Assembly: GCA_009617715.1 (NCBI GenBank)
Contig: VTFK01000010.1
Span: 62,001 to 126,000 of the forward strand
DNA from: Plectrocnemia conspersa
Taxonomy: Eukaryota > Arthropoda > Insecta > Trichoptera > Polycentropodidae
Length of the DNA stretch: 64,000 nt
Direction: 5' to 3'
Positions within the stretch are counted from its first letter, which is position 1, and every line of letters starts with the position of its first letter. Made by a program: the position numbers and the translations under genes. The notes beneath the pieces are model-generated. The model ran no database searches. It was not told the DNA's origin and saw nothing but the letters and a program-made list of their open reading frames with translations. This document shows, in pieces, positions 24,920 to 36,875 of the stretch.

Positions 24920-25968
24920 AGTCTCGAATCTATCCCGAAAATATTTTTTAAAATATGTCTCCGTCAGCAAAATCATACCGCAATACATTTTCACCAATAG
25001 ATAAATATTTTTTAGCAGTGACAATATAAATTATCTGGCAGGTACTAGAAAAATTATATGATTTTAACTTTTCTATTTGCAGTAATATATATATTTACAT
25101 ACTTATCATTATTTATTTACATCCGATGTATGTATGTACGTATTATAGTGAATGTCTATTTTTTGGTAAAGTTATATATTCACTAGTAAAATGCAAATAC
25201 ATTTTAACCAATAGATATATATTTCTACTAGCGAAAATATAATTTATCTGATAAGCGCTAGTGAAATCAAATGTTGCTCTAAAATGTCAATGAAACTCAA
25301 TATGACAGTTACGAAACGTCCTTTTGCTGTTCAAACCCAAACCTAACCTAATAAAAGCTCTAAAACTAATTCTTGTTTTAGAACTTTCGTTAGGTTAAGT
25401 TCAAAATACAAACTAAGCCAACTCATCTCTCAGGGGAAAATAAGCGGAAGAATAAGTACAGACAGACATCTCATTTCACATATTTTCTGAATTTCGATAT
25501 ACTATGTTTGAAAAATATGATAGCTATCCTTACCGATATTATTATTGTCTTTTAAATGAATATAAGAGGGCTTATCAAAGTATTTTCAAACCGAGTTTAG
25601 GTCAATAGGAGAGCGCAAAAACAATTATCACTTCTTAGAAAGCAAAAATTTACGCCAAAAACAATAAAATTGTGTCGCAGTGGGAACGATCCGTAACGAG
25701 TGTTCCCACTGCTACTGCGACGGCAAGATTTTATTGCTTTTGCCGTAGATTTATGACTTCTGAGAAGGGATAATTTTTTTTTGCGCTCTCCTATTGGGCA
25801 AAATTTGGTTTAGATGTGCTTTATTCGATTTTCACTCGTATTATTGTTATAAAAAGTCTTAACATAAGCGATTGATAATCGAGCGTTTTCACTGCGATAG
25901 CACGATTTTATTGCTTTTGCCCTGGATTAGAAATTCACTATATGGCAACACTGAGCAGCAAAGAAAAC
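24920..25968. repeat. 1-kb dispersed repeat R-A, copy 2 (foldback-bearing)
   Basis: Same orientation and nearly the same length as 3835-4860, sharing the left start GTCTCGAATCTATCCCGA, internal TATCTGGCAG and ACTATGTTT blocks, the long palindrome, and the right end CACTGAGCAGCAAAGAAAAC. Divergence is visible by eye as many substitutions and small indels. No coding potential. Confidence 0.7.
25588..25811. repeat. Long imperfect palindrome (foldback), copy 2
   Basis: The arms begin near AAACCGAGTTTAG at the left and end near CAAAATTTGGTTT at the right, and meet around 25690-25700 (CGATCCGTAACGAGTG). AATAGGAGAGCGCAAAAACA at the left is mirrored by GCGCTCTCCTATT at the right. It corresponds to the palindrome at 4471-4703; both keep the base-pairing potential despite substitutions. 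Confidence 0.8.
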
Positions 25969-26330
25969 AACTGTTCAACTGTCAATAATTCTTACTATTT
26001 AATATAAATTAAAGATAGTTTAATTTAAATTTTATCAATTTAATATAAACTTTAACCTCAACCGTATTAAAATTCTGACCCGAAAAATACGAGCCTTAAA
26101 TTAATAACTGAACTAACCTTACCGGTGAATATCTAATAAAAATGCAAAAATAAAACACGTAAAAATGCCTTTTATACCATTTATAATTCACTATGTTGGG
26201 AATAGTTATTAAATATTTAATATTTACAATAAAATACTAAAAACATATTTTAAAAAATCAGAACAAATCAAAAGTAAAGTTGAAAACACAAAAAGTTGAG
26301 GGCCTGGTATTCACATACACTCCATAGCTG

Positions 26331-26356
26331 CGGTACCTCACGATAGTGAGGTACCG
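26331..26356. repeat. Perfect 11-bp hairpin
   Basis: CGGTACCTCAC and GTGAGGTACCG flank a GATA tetraloop. GC-rich for this window. Not followed by a T run, so not a Pol III or intrinsic-type terminator. Confidence 0.7.
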
Positions 26357-26742
26357 ACAACTAGTTGTTACAAATGTATACATTTCAATCTCTGATAAAG
26401 GTTTAAATCTTTATTTTGTTTCAAGATATTTTTTCAAGCTAAAGTTACATTGTACTTAATTTATGAAAACGTGTGAATGAACTGACTGTGAAGTTTCGCT
26501 ATCGCTTAAAACGTTAGAACGGACCGTAATGTGTTAAGAGGCTATTGGCAAATTGCGTATACGAAAAATGCGAAAATAAAAATTTCTAACACAGATTCTT
26601 ACGCTCACGAAAACTGTGAACACAAAAATTTCACACACAAGAAAAATACTGAATCTAGATTATTACGCGCTCAAAAATTCCGAAAATATAAATTAATATT
26701 AAAATTACAATAATTTAATCAAATAAAAAAATAAAATACTGT
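26357..26742. other. AT-rich spacer
   Basis: The frame 26531-26713 consists of imperfect short repeats such as GCGAAAATAAAAATT and CACACAAGAAAAA. A related pattern occurs in inverted orientation at about 50690-50830, so it is likelier repeat-derived than a gene. Confidence 0.4.
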
Positions 26743-26824
26743 CGCAGTCGGTAGGATTCGAACCTACGCTCCCAGAGGGAATCTGATTTCTAGTCAGACG
26801 CCTTAACCGCTCGGCCACGACTGC
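26743..26824 (-). tRNA. tRNA-Ser(AGA), copy 5
   Basis: Identical 82-nt serine tRNA gene: acceptor GCAGTCG/CGACTGC, discriminator G, anticodon AGA, long variable arm, intact A and B boxes. The plus-strand A tract at 26724-26731 gives a minus-strand T run shortly after the gene. GATAAGAA precedes it (written CTTCTTATC on the plus strand), with C for T one base beyond compared with copies 1 and 3. First member of the third pair. Confidence 0.98.
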
Positions 26825-27025
26825 TTCTTATCGGAAAAATTAGTTTTGTATTCAGATTAATTTAATTGACTATTGAGCAGTGTTCGACAACCATTTTTGA
26901 ATAATTATATAAATAAAAACAAATGAACAAATTTAAAAAATTGAATATTGATCTGCATTTAATATTAGATTAGATTCTGATTAAAGATTAGTCATTATTA
27001 AAAGTAAAATTTAAAAAAATAATTT

Positions 27026-27107
27026 CGCAGTCGGTAGGATTCGAACCTACGCTCCCAGAGGGAATCTGATTTCTAGTCAGACGCCTTAACCGCTCGGCCA
27101 CGACTGC
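27026..27107 (-). tRNA. tRNA-Ser(AGA), copy 6
   Basis: Identical 82-nt gene with all tRNA landmarks intact. The A tract at 27013-27019 on the plus strand provides the terminator. The upstream motif is GACAAGAA in place of GATAAGAA. Spacing from copy 5 is 283 bp start to start, compared with 270 and 197 in the other pairs. The inner spacer is less similar to the other pairs, so this pair is the most diverged duplication. Confidence 0.98.
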
Positions 27108-27511
27108 TTCTTGTCGAATGTTGGCACTCTCGCGAACGAGAGAAAGTAAAAGTAGAACAAACGTTTGCTCTACATTTTTAACCGGTATATTTGCTCAGCT
27201 GGTGCCATGCATGATAATATTTAATACCATAAAATTTAACAGAAAAATTATAATAGAAGTGATTAGGTGATTTTTTAAGAATTTAAAAAAAAAGTACATA
27301 ATAAAAAATATTTTAGAAAATGGGTTCTTAATTAAAATGCAACCATCGCAATCAGTGCTAAGCATTCTAGATTTTTTTTATGTCAGTTTTGATTTTTATT
27401 TTAGTAAAAAAAAAAACTAGATATCTATTAATATTGTGTGTATACGCAATTAATGTACTGAATAATTCACATAATCATAGTTAGTATCTAGGAATTGCAA
27501 TACTGGTAGTA

Positions 27512-27536
27512 CCAATACCGGTTATACCGGTATTGG
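27512..27536. repeat. Perfect 11-bp inverted repeat
   Basis: CCAATACCGGT and ACCGGTATTGG separated by TAT. Similar CCGGTAT palindromes occur at hAT element ends, but no partner end or target duplication was found. Confidence 0.65.
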
Positions 27537-28115
27537 GGCAAAAATTGCATTTTATTTTGTAATGGCAATGTTTTCCAAAAAAATCCATTACAAAAATAAA
27601 TAGTAGTAGTGCCAAAAATATTTTTTATTAAATCTGTACATCTTATTTTTAAAATTGATATCTCCGATGCCCATATTGCTTGAAAGCAAAAGCGAAAAAT
27701 AAAATAATGCTTATTGTAGGGGATTCATCCAAGTAGTTTTATCGGGGTAAAATAGCAAAGTAGTATTTTAGTCCTAGAATGCCGAATTATTGGCCCATTC
27801 TACCTACGGGAAAAATACCACCGGTGAACTGCGCGACGTGGCAATATAAAAGAAATCCATGTGCTTTATTTCAGACAAATCTAACGGTACCTAGCTGTTC
27901 CCAGTAATTATGTTATGTAACAGAAACAGAGTTATGACCATGTTGGTGCGGTATATCAGCCCCTTTTCATGATAGGGATGGCTGGCGAATTGAAAACAAA
28001 AGCAGGTATTGTATACACGAAATTCTTTCTACTATTTGTACATGTATATTCAAATATATGTTTACTCAAATAGTCTACGGAACTTACTTCACTAAACATA
28101 GGTAGTCAATATTAG

Positions 28116-28163
28116 CAGTAAGTACATTTGTTTTTTTTAAAAAAAAAACATTTGTACTTACTG
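28116..28163. repeat. Inverted repeat around a T8/A10 tract
   Basis: CAGTAAGTACA at the left and TGTACTTACTG at the right enclose TTTG-T8-A10-CATT, so nearly the whole 48 bp can fold on itself. It may be a small MITE or the product of a foldback event. Confidence 0.65.
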
Positions 28164-28261
28164 TAATCATGTAATTTTTTAAATTCTTTTCTTTTAAAAT
28201 TGTTCGGCGGGGACACAATTTTATATTATGCTTTAGATACTCTAAATCCTGGCAAAGTTTT

Positions 28262-28632
28262 TTATACATATTTCGGGTTTTGAGGCCAAAGAGGTGTCAC
28301 CTTGCAGCCAAAATAGACGCCGGACAGTATATTTAGTTAAGTTATACAATTTACCACAGCGAAAATAGTGTCGAGTCATAAATCTTTTGTGAACTAAGCG
28401 CTGATGGTGAAGTGATGTCCTAAGAATGATCCGATAAGTTCTCTTGTGTTTGATGTTGTTAGTTCTCTGTCTCGGTCTAGATGTCTGCCGTCTACTCTTA
28501 ATATGTGACAAAGTGTCATATCTTTTATTCTCTCGATTCGAAACGTTTCTGACGAATTATAGATGCAGAAATTGGTTGGTCAATTGCATCACTTGCGTAT
28601 TCGACCAACGAAACATGTATACGCCTTAAGAG
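28262..28632 (-). repeat. Unnamed dispersed repeat R-B, copy A
   Basis: The minus strand aligns with the copy at 29645-30050 from AAGGCG..ACAT.TTTCGTTGG through GCATCT.TAATTCG, the TTCGACACTAT block and TATTTTGGCTGCA to GGCCT.AAAACCC. The first 80 bp hold a frame conserved among copies (EYASDAIDQPISAS-like), which suggests a decayed coding sequence. The short frames on both strands in 28242-28629 are shadows of this repeat. Confidence 0.7.
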
Positions 28633-28842
28633 ACACATTGTCTATTGCATTCTTCCAGCACAAAAAATATTTTTTTATGGTGCTTAACGAGCGATTAGCG
28701 GGTGATTACTAACAGGGAGGCAAAATCTTCAATAATTATAGAATTGAACATGCACATTATTAGCAGTCTTGTGTCGTAATGACTAGAAAAACTACTGTTT
28801 TGTGCATGAAAAACGTAATACTGGGTAAAAACCACTATTGTT

Positions 28843-29427
28843 TTCTACAAAAACGTCGCTGTAATGTTTAATCGCAAAAGAAAACACGCCTATGCTAATA
28901 ATAATTTTTCTAAATTAAAAATGTACGATAAAAGCCTCGAATGGCAAAATTCAGCCAAATACTTAGGATTAACTCTGGACTCCAAAATAACATGGAAATC
29001 CCATATAAATAACATAACTTCAAGAGTAAAAACAACTCGTGCTCGTCTATATCCATTATTAAACCGAAAGAGCAAACTAAATGTAAAAAACAAACTGCTC
29101 CTGTAGAAATCGATCATCCGACCAGTTATTTCATATGCGTCCCCCGTCTGGGGAGGTATACTTAGTCGTAATTACTCGAAATCACTACAAAAGCAACAAA
29201 ATATTGCGCTAAGAATGGCGACAAATGCTCAATGGTTTGTCCGAAACTTTAATATACATAAAGATTTTAAAATTACACTTTACGCGGTTTGTCCGAAACT
29301 TTAATATACATAAAGATTTAAAAATGACACTTTACGCGATTATTTCGATAAACTTAAAGTAAATTACCATGACAGAAATAAAAATCATTCTAACCCATTA
29401 GTTCAAAACCTTAATAAGATAACATAA
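28843..29427 (+). pseudogene. Jockey-like LINE ORF2 C-terminal pseudogene
   Basis: The frame reads KNVAVMFNRKRK, then SLEWQNSAKYLGLTLDSKIT, WKSHIN, RLYPLLNRKSKLN, a TAG at 29104-29106, SIIRPVISYASPVWGG, QQNIALRMAT and, after a disrupted stretch, LRDYFDKLKVNY and HSNPLVQNL. From family knowledge, 'KYLGvtLDskLtw..HI', 'LypLl.r.S.L....K..lYk.iiRPv..Ya.pvWg' and a final 'HsNPLV' are the conserved post-polymerase part of Jockey-clade ORF2. The stop, an internal 52-bp tandem duplication (29234-29338) with its frame changes, and the lack of upstream RT and endonuclease show that it is dead. Confidence 0.88.
29234..29338. repeat. 52-bp tandem duplication inside the LINE pseudogene
   Basis: GGTTTGTCCGAAACTTTAAT begins at both 29234 and 29286. 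The two units differ by only a few bases around the A/T run, so the duplication is recent relative to the element's decay. Confidence 0.9.
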
Positions 29428-29644
29428 ATATTAAAAAAAAGTGCTAGCTAATTTAATAAGAAACAAAAAGTTTTTTTTTTGTCCTAAAAAATAAATAAAT
29501 AAAAGTAAGAACAAATTAATAGATACCCAGGTAAATGGCTTTGGCCAGGAACCGGAAAAAATAAATATTAGACACTGTATACTATTGTTTTCTAATCCTT
29601 TAATTAACAACCTCGAAATGTGTTTATCTTGCAGTGTCACTTAT

Positions 29645-30050
29645 TCAAGGCGTGAGCATATTTCGTTGGTAAAATATGCAAGCGATGCAATTGGTCAACC
29701 AATTTTTGCATCTGTAATTCGCCAAAACCGGCTTACAGGAAAAATATAAAAGATCTGGCATTTAGTCACGTCGGAAGCTGATCAAACAATTTGAGACGAG
29801 AGGGGCAAACACGATTACAAGCATAGAGAGAGGACGACTAATTAATCTGAGACCAAAAACAAACAACAACAAACACAAAAGACCTCAGCGGATCATCTTT
29901 TCTCCAAATCATTTTATGCTCAGTACACAAAATATTTTTAATTCGACACTATATCATTTTGGTAAACTGTACAAGTTAACAATAAACTGTGACCGGATTT
30001 TTTCTGTCTATTTTGGCTGCATACATATCGGCCTTAAAACCCAAAACTGC
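29645..30050 (+). repeat. Unnamed dispersed repeat R-B, copy B (longest)
   Basis: The best-preserved copy, about 406 bp, runs from AAGGCGTGAGCATATTTCG to GGCCTTAAAACCCAAAA. Its minus-strand counterpart lies at 28262-28632, with the LINE pseudogene between the two. The plus-strand frame 29916-30206 begins inside the repeat and continues into AT-rich flank, so it is not called as a gene. No terminal inverted repeats or target duplications were identified. Confidence 0.7.
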
Positions 30051-33000
30051 AAAATAGAAAATTCAAATGGTAAAAATCACAAAGAAAATTCATTGAAAAT
30101 TTTTAATCCTTTCTTAGTAATATTCATTCTATTGTACAACAAATTCTCAAAGTTCTTTCTTATATATTTTTATTTGCTTGTGTTACAACGACCTAATAAT
30201 TTTTAATATGAACTTATTTATATGAACATAAATCTTAATTTTGGTACGTCTGTATATCGAGTCGTGCAAATTGTTTATCCCAAAGAGTAAATGGGTTTTG
30301 TACGGTTTTTCTCGCGGCATAACATATACAAATGTTCGCTAAGAACGAACCACTCAAAAGCTTTTCAGACCGCTCGAAGATTGTAATACGAGAACGTTCA
30401 GACATCGACAACCATTGAAAACATTATGTTTTATTAATTAAACTTACGTGTAGAAATAACAAGGAAGTGTTAAAATTTGCATTATATCCTAATTGTCCTG
30501 TGTTCTCATACACGAGCGTTGGAAACACAAGAGTATTGTTGAGAGGCAACTGGGTCAGAACGTGCATAGAAAATTAGCACATTTCTGTGCACACCCGCAT
30601 ATTCGACTCCTGGTGGTTGCGGTTATTTTTCGCTGTAGTCGTGTCAATGGTTTGGTGCTACTGCCTCGTCGCGTTGTAAGCAGGACAAAGTTCTGGGCAA
30701 TTGTTCGCAGTTGTTGCTGGCGCTCCACGGTTTGCTCCCTGGTCCGCCCCAGGCGCCACTATTGCTCATTTCCCTCTCTGCCTCCCTCTCTTAATACCCT
30801 ACGTGAGGTAGAATAATATTGTTTTCATACGTACGCGAAACCGTTGACACTCTCACATATATTAAGAAAAAAAAATGTATAGGTAAAAAAACATAATTAT
30901 CAATATCGATAATTAATACTTAAGGTAAATCCGTCAGAGACGCTCATATTACTTTCAAAAATACTTCTATAATTTTATCAAACATATATGCAACTAGTGT
31001 ATTTACCCAGAACTTAAGACGAAAGATGTTCTCAAATGTAATTGAAAAAATCAAATATATATATGAAAAATATAAAATCAAATATACAAATAAAGCTAAT
31101 ATTTTAAATTCAAAATTTTGCAAAAGAAATAGTTAAAATTAGATTTTATAATTAACGACAGAGAAGATGAAAATAAGCGAGGTACCCGAATGAGAAATAA
31201 GCCTCGTGATATTGACTTTAACTTCGAGGTGACTCTTAATTGTTTTAATGTAAACAAACAGAAATACATTTATATAAAATTAAAGTATGTTACGCATAAA
31301 AAACTGAAATTAAATGAATGTTGCTGTAATAATTCAATGAAATGGCCAGACAGTAATACGAATTAATAAACGAATGATATGTTTAAAATCTTATAAATTA
31401 AAAACTTAAATTTTTATGCTGACTAAAACATAAATTCGCAAATATTTATTGGCATAAATTACATTAAAATGAAAAAGCTCTCTTTGCTATCACATATTAT
31501 TTAGTAAGAATTTGCTTATGTAAAACTTTGGTCTGCAAAACCACACAATATTTCAACAGTTACCCTATTAGAATCTTAAAATTACATAAGTGGTGGATTT
31601 TCTTACTTAAGTAATATTTCGAATAAACTCAAGTCCTAATTCCAATTTGTTATTTTACGAGAAATAAGATTGAGTTGACTTAAAATATGGTCTTTCTCAT
31701 AGATATTTTTTGTTGAGCAATCATAAAAAATAAAGGAGGAAAATTTGCATAAGTCTCCAAAATACTTTTGTGTTAACTCCAAGCAGGAATTTGTTAACAG
31801 TTATATTTAATCTCAGAATGAACAGAGTAACGTTTCATATCAGTAAACTTAGGCTTGAAAATGTTATAATGGATTGATTATATAATATATATAAAGAGCA
31901 TGCATTGTTTTTTTATTGGCTATTTTTAGAAACTAAATGTAGAAATATCAATATTTTTGTTAATTTTTCCCATAAGTTTCATAACTAAAAGTCTACATAT
32001 TGATATATAATGTACATATTTTTTTCAGGCATAATTATCTGGTATACCATTTGCTGCACATAAACCAAAATTATATACTAGTGACCATCCACGATCTTCA
32101 GGACAAAATTAGTGAACTTGAAAGTCAATAACACATAGCCTTGGACTTTTAACGAAAACACATTTTTTAAATACAAGCAATTACATACTTGAGCGAACAT
32201 ATATTTAACGGTTTAAAAGTAAATCACAAACACACTAGGTATTTCTGAACAAAACCAAAAGATCGGTACCAAATACGAAGGAATGTTTCAATAAGTATAA
32301 AACGTCCCATGGACCAAAATTCCATAGAACTGTCAATTTCACCGATTTACAAACCATAGCATTGGCCAGAAGATAGAGAACTAAAACGGACATGGACCGA
32401 ATTCTTATAGTATTTAAGTCCACACGCCCGTATTGAACTTCTGCCAGAAACATATTTTCTTTTGGAACTTGATCCAGAAGCATCGCCTAGAATAAACTTT
32501 GAAATGACGAGCTTTAGCTGGCCAAAATCGCAGTCGCTTTTCAATCAGGCCGTTGGACGATGTAGAATTCACCAGTTACTTATAACTTAAGAGTTCAGCA
32601 CGACCTTCGAGATGACTTGGAGATTATACGAAGCAAACTACGAAGAAAATATGCGTTCTGGACTTTTTTGAGTATAGTAAAACTTTATAATATTTAATAT
32701 ATGTTCAATTCAAATCATATTTAACCACACTCAACGCCTTAAACATAAATTTTAGGTCATTTTAGGCAATATCATGAAACAGCTTTTTATAAAAATTAGG
32801 AGGAAGAAGAAATGCCATAATCTGCGGTGTGTCGAGAGTGTTTAATAATAATCGTCTCAATATTTGGATAGCAATTTAATATAATATACATAGATGTTAT
32901 TATATGCTGTAGTACAATATCATACCTCATCACTTCGCCTTAATTATGACAAATTCATATAATTATATGAAACGCTATGTTGTGTGAATAATTATATTAT

Positions 33001-33727
33001 ACGAATTTAGATATTAATATATTAAATATGTTTAGTAATGCTAGATATATTTATCTATTTAAAAATCCATTACGACAATAATGTGCCTCCTTAGTTTACC
33101 AATGTTCAAGTGTAGTTAGCCACTAGCGCAAAAAATGTATATATATATATATTTCACATTTTTATCGCGAGATATGCCATTGCGATCTTACTTGAATGTA
33201 AGCATCTGACGTTTCGACAGTACAAATTATTAATACAACCAGTATGGACGTTCGGGATTTAACAATGGGGTAGTGCCTATGCACTATCGCCATCAATTGG
33301 AAATTAAAAAATAATGTTTTGCGAATGATAGTCGACGCTTCCTGGTATGTTTTTAATGATTTTATACATAATGACCTTCACATAAGATCCAAAACAATGA
33401 AATAACGAACAAATGCACGACATAACAAAGACAGACAAAAAATTTACCCAAACAAAATGTCAACCTAACTACAATAGTTAACTGTAGATCTGACGACTAA
33501 CGATTTAAATCATCCGACATACCTAACAGAAATGGCAAATAATAAATTGAAAGTAGTAAATATAGTAAATTATAATAAAAAAAAATAGATTAATATAAAA
33601 TAAATTTGATTTTGTATAAATAAATACAGAAAAGAGTTTTCTTCACATGCCAATATCGTAATACAAAAAAAACTTATTGTCACATATATAAACAGATTGT
33701 AAATAAATAAATAAACATACGTGATGG
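30051..33727. other. Noncoding stretch, no gene recognised
   Basis: The patch 30480-30815 is unusually GC-rich (GGTCCGCCCCAGGCGCC at 30740-30756) and has an open frame (30493-30816) of low-complexity basic composition without a domain. The segment 32380-32650 has scattered open plus-strand frames (for example ELLPETYFLLELDPEA) that could be decayed coding sequence, but I cannot assign a family. The rest is AT-rich. Confidence 0.35.
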
Positions 33728-33796
33728 GCAGTTGTAAGGCGTATGACCTAAAATCAGATTCCCTCTAGGATAATAGGATTAAATGCTCCCGACTGC
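33728..33796 (+). pseudogene. tRNA-Ser(AGA) pseudogene
   Basis: GCAGT is followed directly by TAAGGCGT, then TGACCTAAAATCAGATTCCC, TCTAGGA, a TAGGATTAAATGCTC segment and GACTGC. Compared with the intact genes, about 14 nt of the D arm with most of the A box are deleted, the anticodon loop is altered, and the B box is disrupted (TTAAAT where TTCGAA is expected). A T8 run follows at 33801-33808, showing that the original terminator survives. It cannot form a cloverleaf and is a decayed copy of the window's serine tRNA family. Confidence 0.85.
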
Positions 33797-36700
33797 AACA
33801 TTTTTTTTACTTAATTTTCAAAAGTAAATTATCTTTATGTAATCAGTAATAAAAATAAAACTTGCTAATCCTTCCGAATCTTAATCAAAAATCAATACTT
33901 GCAATAAACGAATGTTCAACTGTAGCCGCACTAAGCATAAATTAAGACACTCTTATTAATTAAAAAAAATAACATTCACCCTAATCACAAGAGTTCAACT
34001 TGATATTCGAGATGATTTAGCAACTTAGTAGTGTAGAAAACTAAGGTTAGAACAGACACGTATGTCCATAGTATTATATAATTAAACGAATTTAAAATCT
34101 GTTGTGATTTAAAAAAATATATTTGAAAACTTTGTACTTGAAAAAATAAACGCGTGCACTACAATGTACACACACTAGAAAAAATAGTTTTTTTTAACAT
34201 TTTTTTGTTGTTGGAATTTTAATTTATGTTTCATAAAATATATTCAATATTTTTCTATTATATGGTTTGCATTGTACAGCCACCCAATGAGGTATCTATG
34301 TAAATACCACTACATAAAACGTGTTAATTTAACTTCACTATATCTATTCGTATTTCCTAATTGGTCCTATTCGCTACTACCACTAGTGCGTATTGACTTG
34401 AGGTATTAAATTGTGCTTTTTTTCGTGCCACTTTAATTTCCTAATGCACTAAGCTTTATCACCAATCATGCAAATAGCGATCCTATTTAGTGAATCGTCA
34501 ATTTATCAAGCTTTTTCTCGCGTTTTTGAATCAGAATATACACTTTGCCGAATGACGAATGAATTGGTTTGGAACGAACTTACAAATCAGTGCGCTTGCA
34601 TGGCCGTAGGGGTTGCAGACCGAGGGGTTGTTTTCAACAGCGTGAATGAGTCTCTCGTTGAGTGTTTTTACTTGTAGCAGGGTAAAAGGCCAACACCCTG
34701 CCTCTGATTAATGCCGTCTGAATCCAGAGTCATTACAGGTACAAATAAAAGCAGGTGCACCCCTCTGGCAAAACTGGAAAACACACAATCCTACGCTGAT
34801 AATAATGAAACGCGTGTTCGGATGGCTGACAGGGAAAACCAATAATGCCGGAAGTGCGCAAAGGGACATTTCCGGCGACGGCTGCTGGAGAATAGACTTT
34901 TTTACGTTGTTCCAGAGACAATTCCGTAAAAGGGGGACGGAAATTTTTATCGCACAAATTTCTTACGAATACACGCGAACGAGAAACAATTTCAGTTCGG
35001 AAAGGCGTAAAATTTCAATATTAGGTTGGTGCTTATGTATGTCAAAATTGAAGAGTTTCTTTGAAAAACTACCAATGTCCATTTTTTAGATGTAGTGGTA
35101 GCTAAAAAAATCCTTTATATTATATTTTTTTCTTGTATTAATACAAATATTTTAAAATTAATTTTAACTATTATATTCAAAACATTTTTGCCATAAAAAT
35201 AACGCTAATCGATTGCTAATAAAATTCCACGCCAATTTAAAATATTTAATAAGATCTCGTATTTTAATTTGATAAATCTAATTATCTAATATATGTGGCA
35301 AAAACAGTACAAAGTAATTTGTGAGATATTCTTTGTAATGTACATTTCTTTTAATATCCTCTTTTCAACCGGACAGCAAAACAGCGCCAACGATTAAACG
35401 AAGCATGCTTAGCTAATTAGTTTGTAGCTTCTAGCTCCAGGCAAAGCATCGGACAAGTGTGAAATTCTTCCTTCATCTACATTCTACAAGTATATAGTCC
35501 TCTGTATTAATTTACATTTATCTATTATTAATAAACAATTACTTTTAATAATTTTTATTACGTCACAATTTTATATATGACGCAAACGTCTCTCTTTACT
35601 GTCAAAACTTTCCAATTAACATTTCTCTAAATTTAATAGCTCTTACCTATCACTAAGCAATCAAGTAATGGAACGATAAAATTCATCAGCTTAATTGATC
35701 CCAAGGAATTAATCACCTTCTTTTGAACGTTGTCTCATTTTTGTGATCATTCTTGTTATACGCAATATATTGCGAAATTATTAAATAATAAATATAATTT
35801 TAATTACAATGTCGGTTGCAATTAATTATTGAATTATACTAAAATAATGAAGAAAATTTAACTGATTATAATTGTAAGCTATATAGTCTTTGTTAAATAA
35901 TAAATCTCACCTTTGACCTTTTGAGATAACTAATCTTGAATCATAAATAGTAAATATGAATAATGAGTCAGTAATAGAAAATAGAGCGAGTTGGAGATAA
36001 ATATAATAAAATATATTGAACGCGCGCGATAATTGCCTATCATCAATATTCAATGTAAATAAATTATTGTGCTTCACATACGTAATTAATTAATGCTTTA
36101 TTTGTGTTCGGCGAATGTATTTTCGCTTCCAAAGCAAAAAAAGTGCTACAAAGTATATGTTCGTGTGGCAGAACTGCAAGATGTATCGATGTCGTGGGGG
36201 AGAAAAGGCGATTTGTCAATGACTGTGAGATCTTACTTAATGTACAAGGACCGAAATGAAATAAATAGGCACACGTCCGCACGTTTGCCAATTAGAAATA
36301 TATTTTTATTAATCTATGCCATTTCAAGAAGTTATTAAGTATAAAATAAATGATTAATTGTAATAAATTATTGAATATTTGGAGATTGCCAAAAAATGTA
36401 ATCACATAATTTGTTTTCTAGATATTTCTAAAGCATTCAATCATTTTATAAAATAAGATGAAGACTAAAAAAATAAAAGAGAGTAGAGATTATCAACCAT
36501 ACATATCTACGAGAATAATATTCAGTTCTTCAAACATACGTGAGCCATTGAAATAAGTTCTTAATAAAAACAAAATTTGGTACACTATAAAACCACAATC
36601 AATAGAAAAAGGTGTTAGGTTGCAAATATAAAATATAATTTAAAGGAAAATGGCAATTTTCCAGACAAGAGGTTATACAATAGAAGAGAATACTCAGTAC

Positions 36701-36875
36701 TACAATTACGTAATAATTGGATATTTTAAAGACCACCTGTTGGCACATTCGTCACGATAACCTATGCTATATTTTTTGTACATAAAATAAAATGGGTAAT
36801 AAATAAAGCATATATTTTGGGTAAAACTTTTTATTCTCATCTACCCTTTGCATTAAAAATCTTCAAAAGTTTCGC
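33797..36875. other. Noncoding stretch, no gene recognised
   Basis: Higher-complexity patches at about 34440-35010 and 35370-35470 may be regulatory or old inserts. Overlapping frames on both strands (34733-35089 and 36064-36338) have no motif and no supporting splice signals. Confidence 0.4.

Larger units (their letters stand above)
27108..28261. other. Intergenic stretch with two inverted repeats
   Basis: Apart from the hairpins at 27512 and 28116, a patch of higher complexity at about 27710-27990 does not resemble any gene I know. No convincing reading frame. Confidence 0.4.

Noticed and set aside
30493..30816. 107-codon plus-strand frame
   Set aside because: It has no known motif, starts in an alternative codon context, and sits in a GC-rich patch where chance ORFs are expected.
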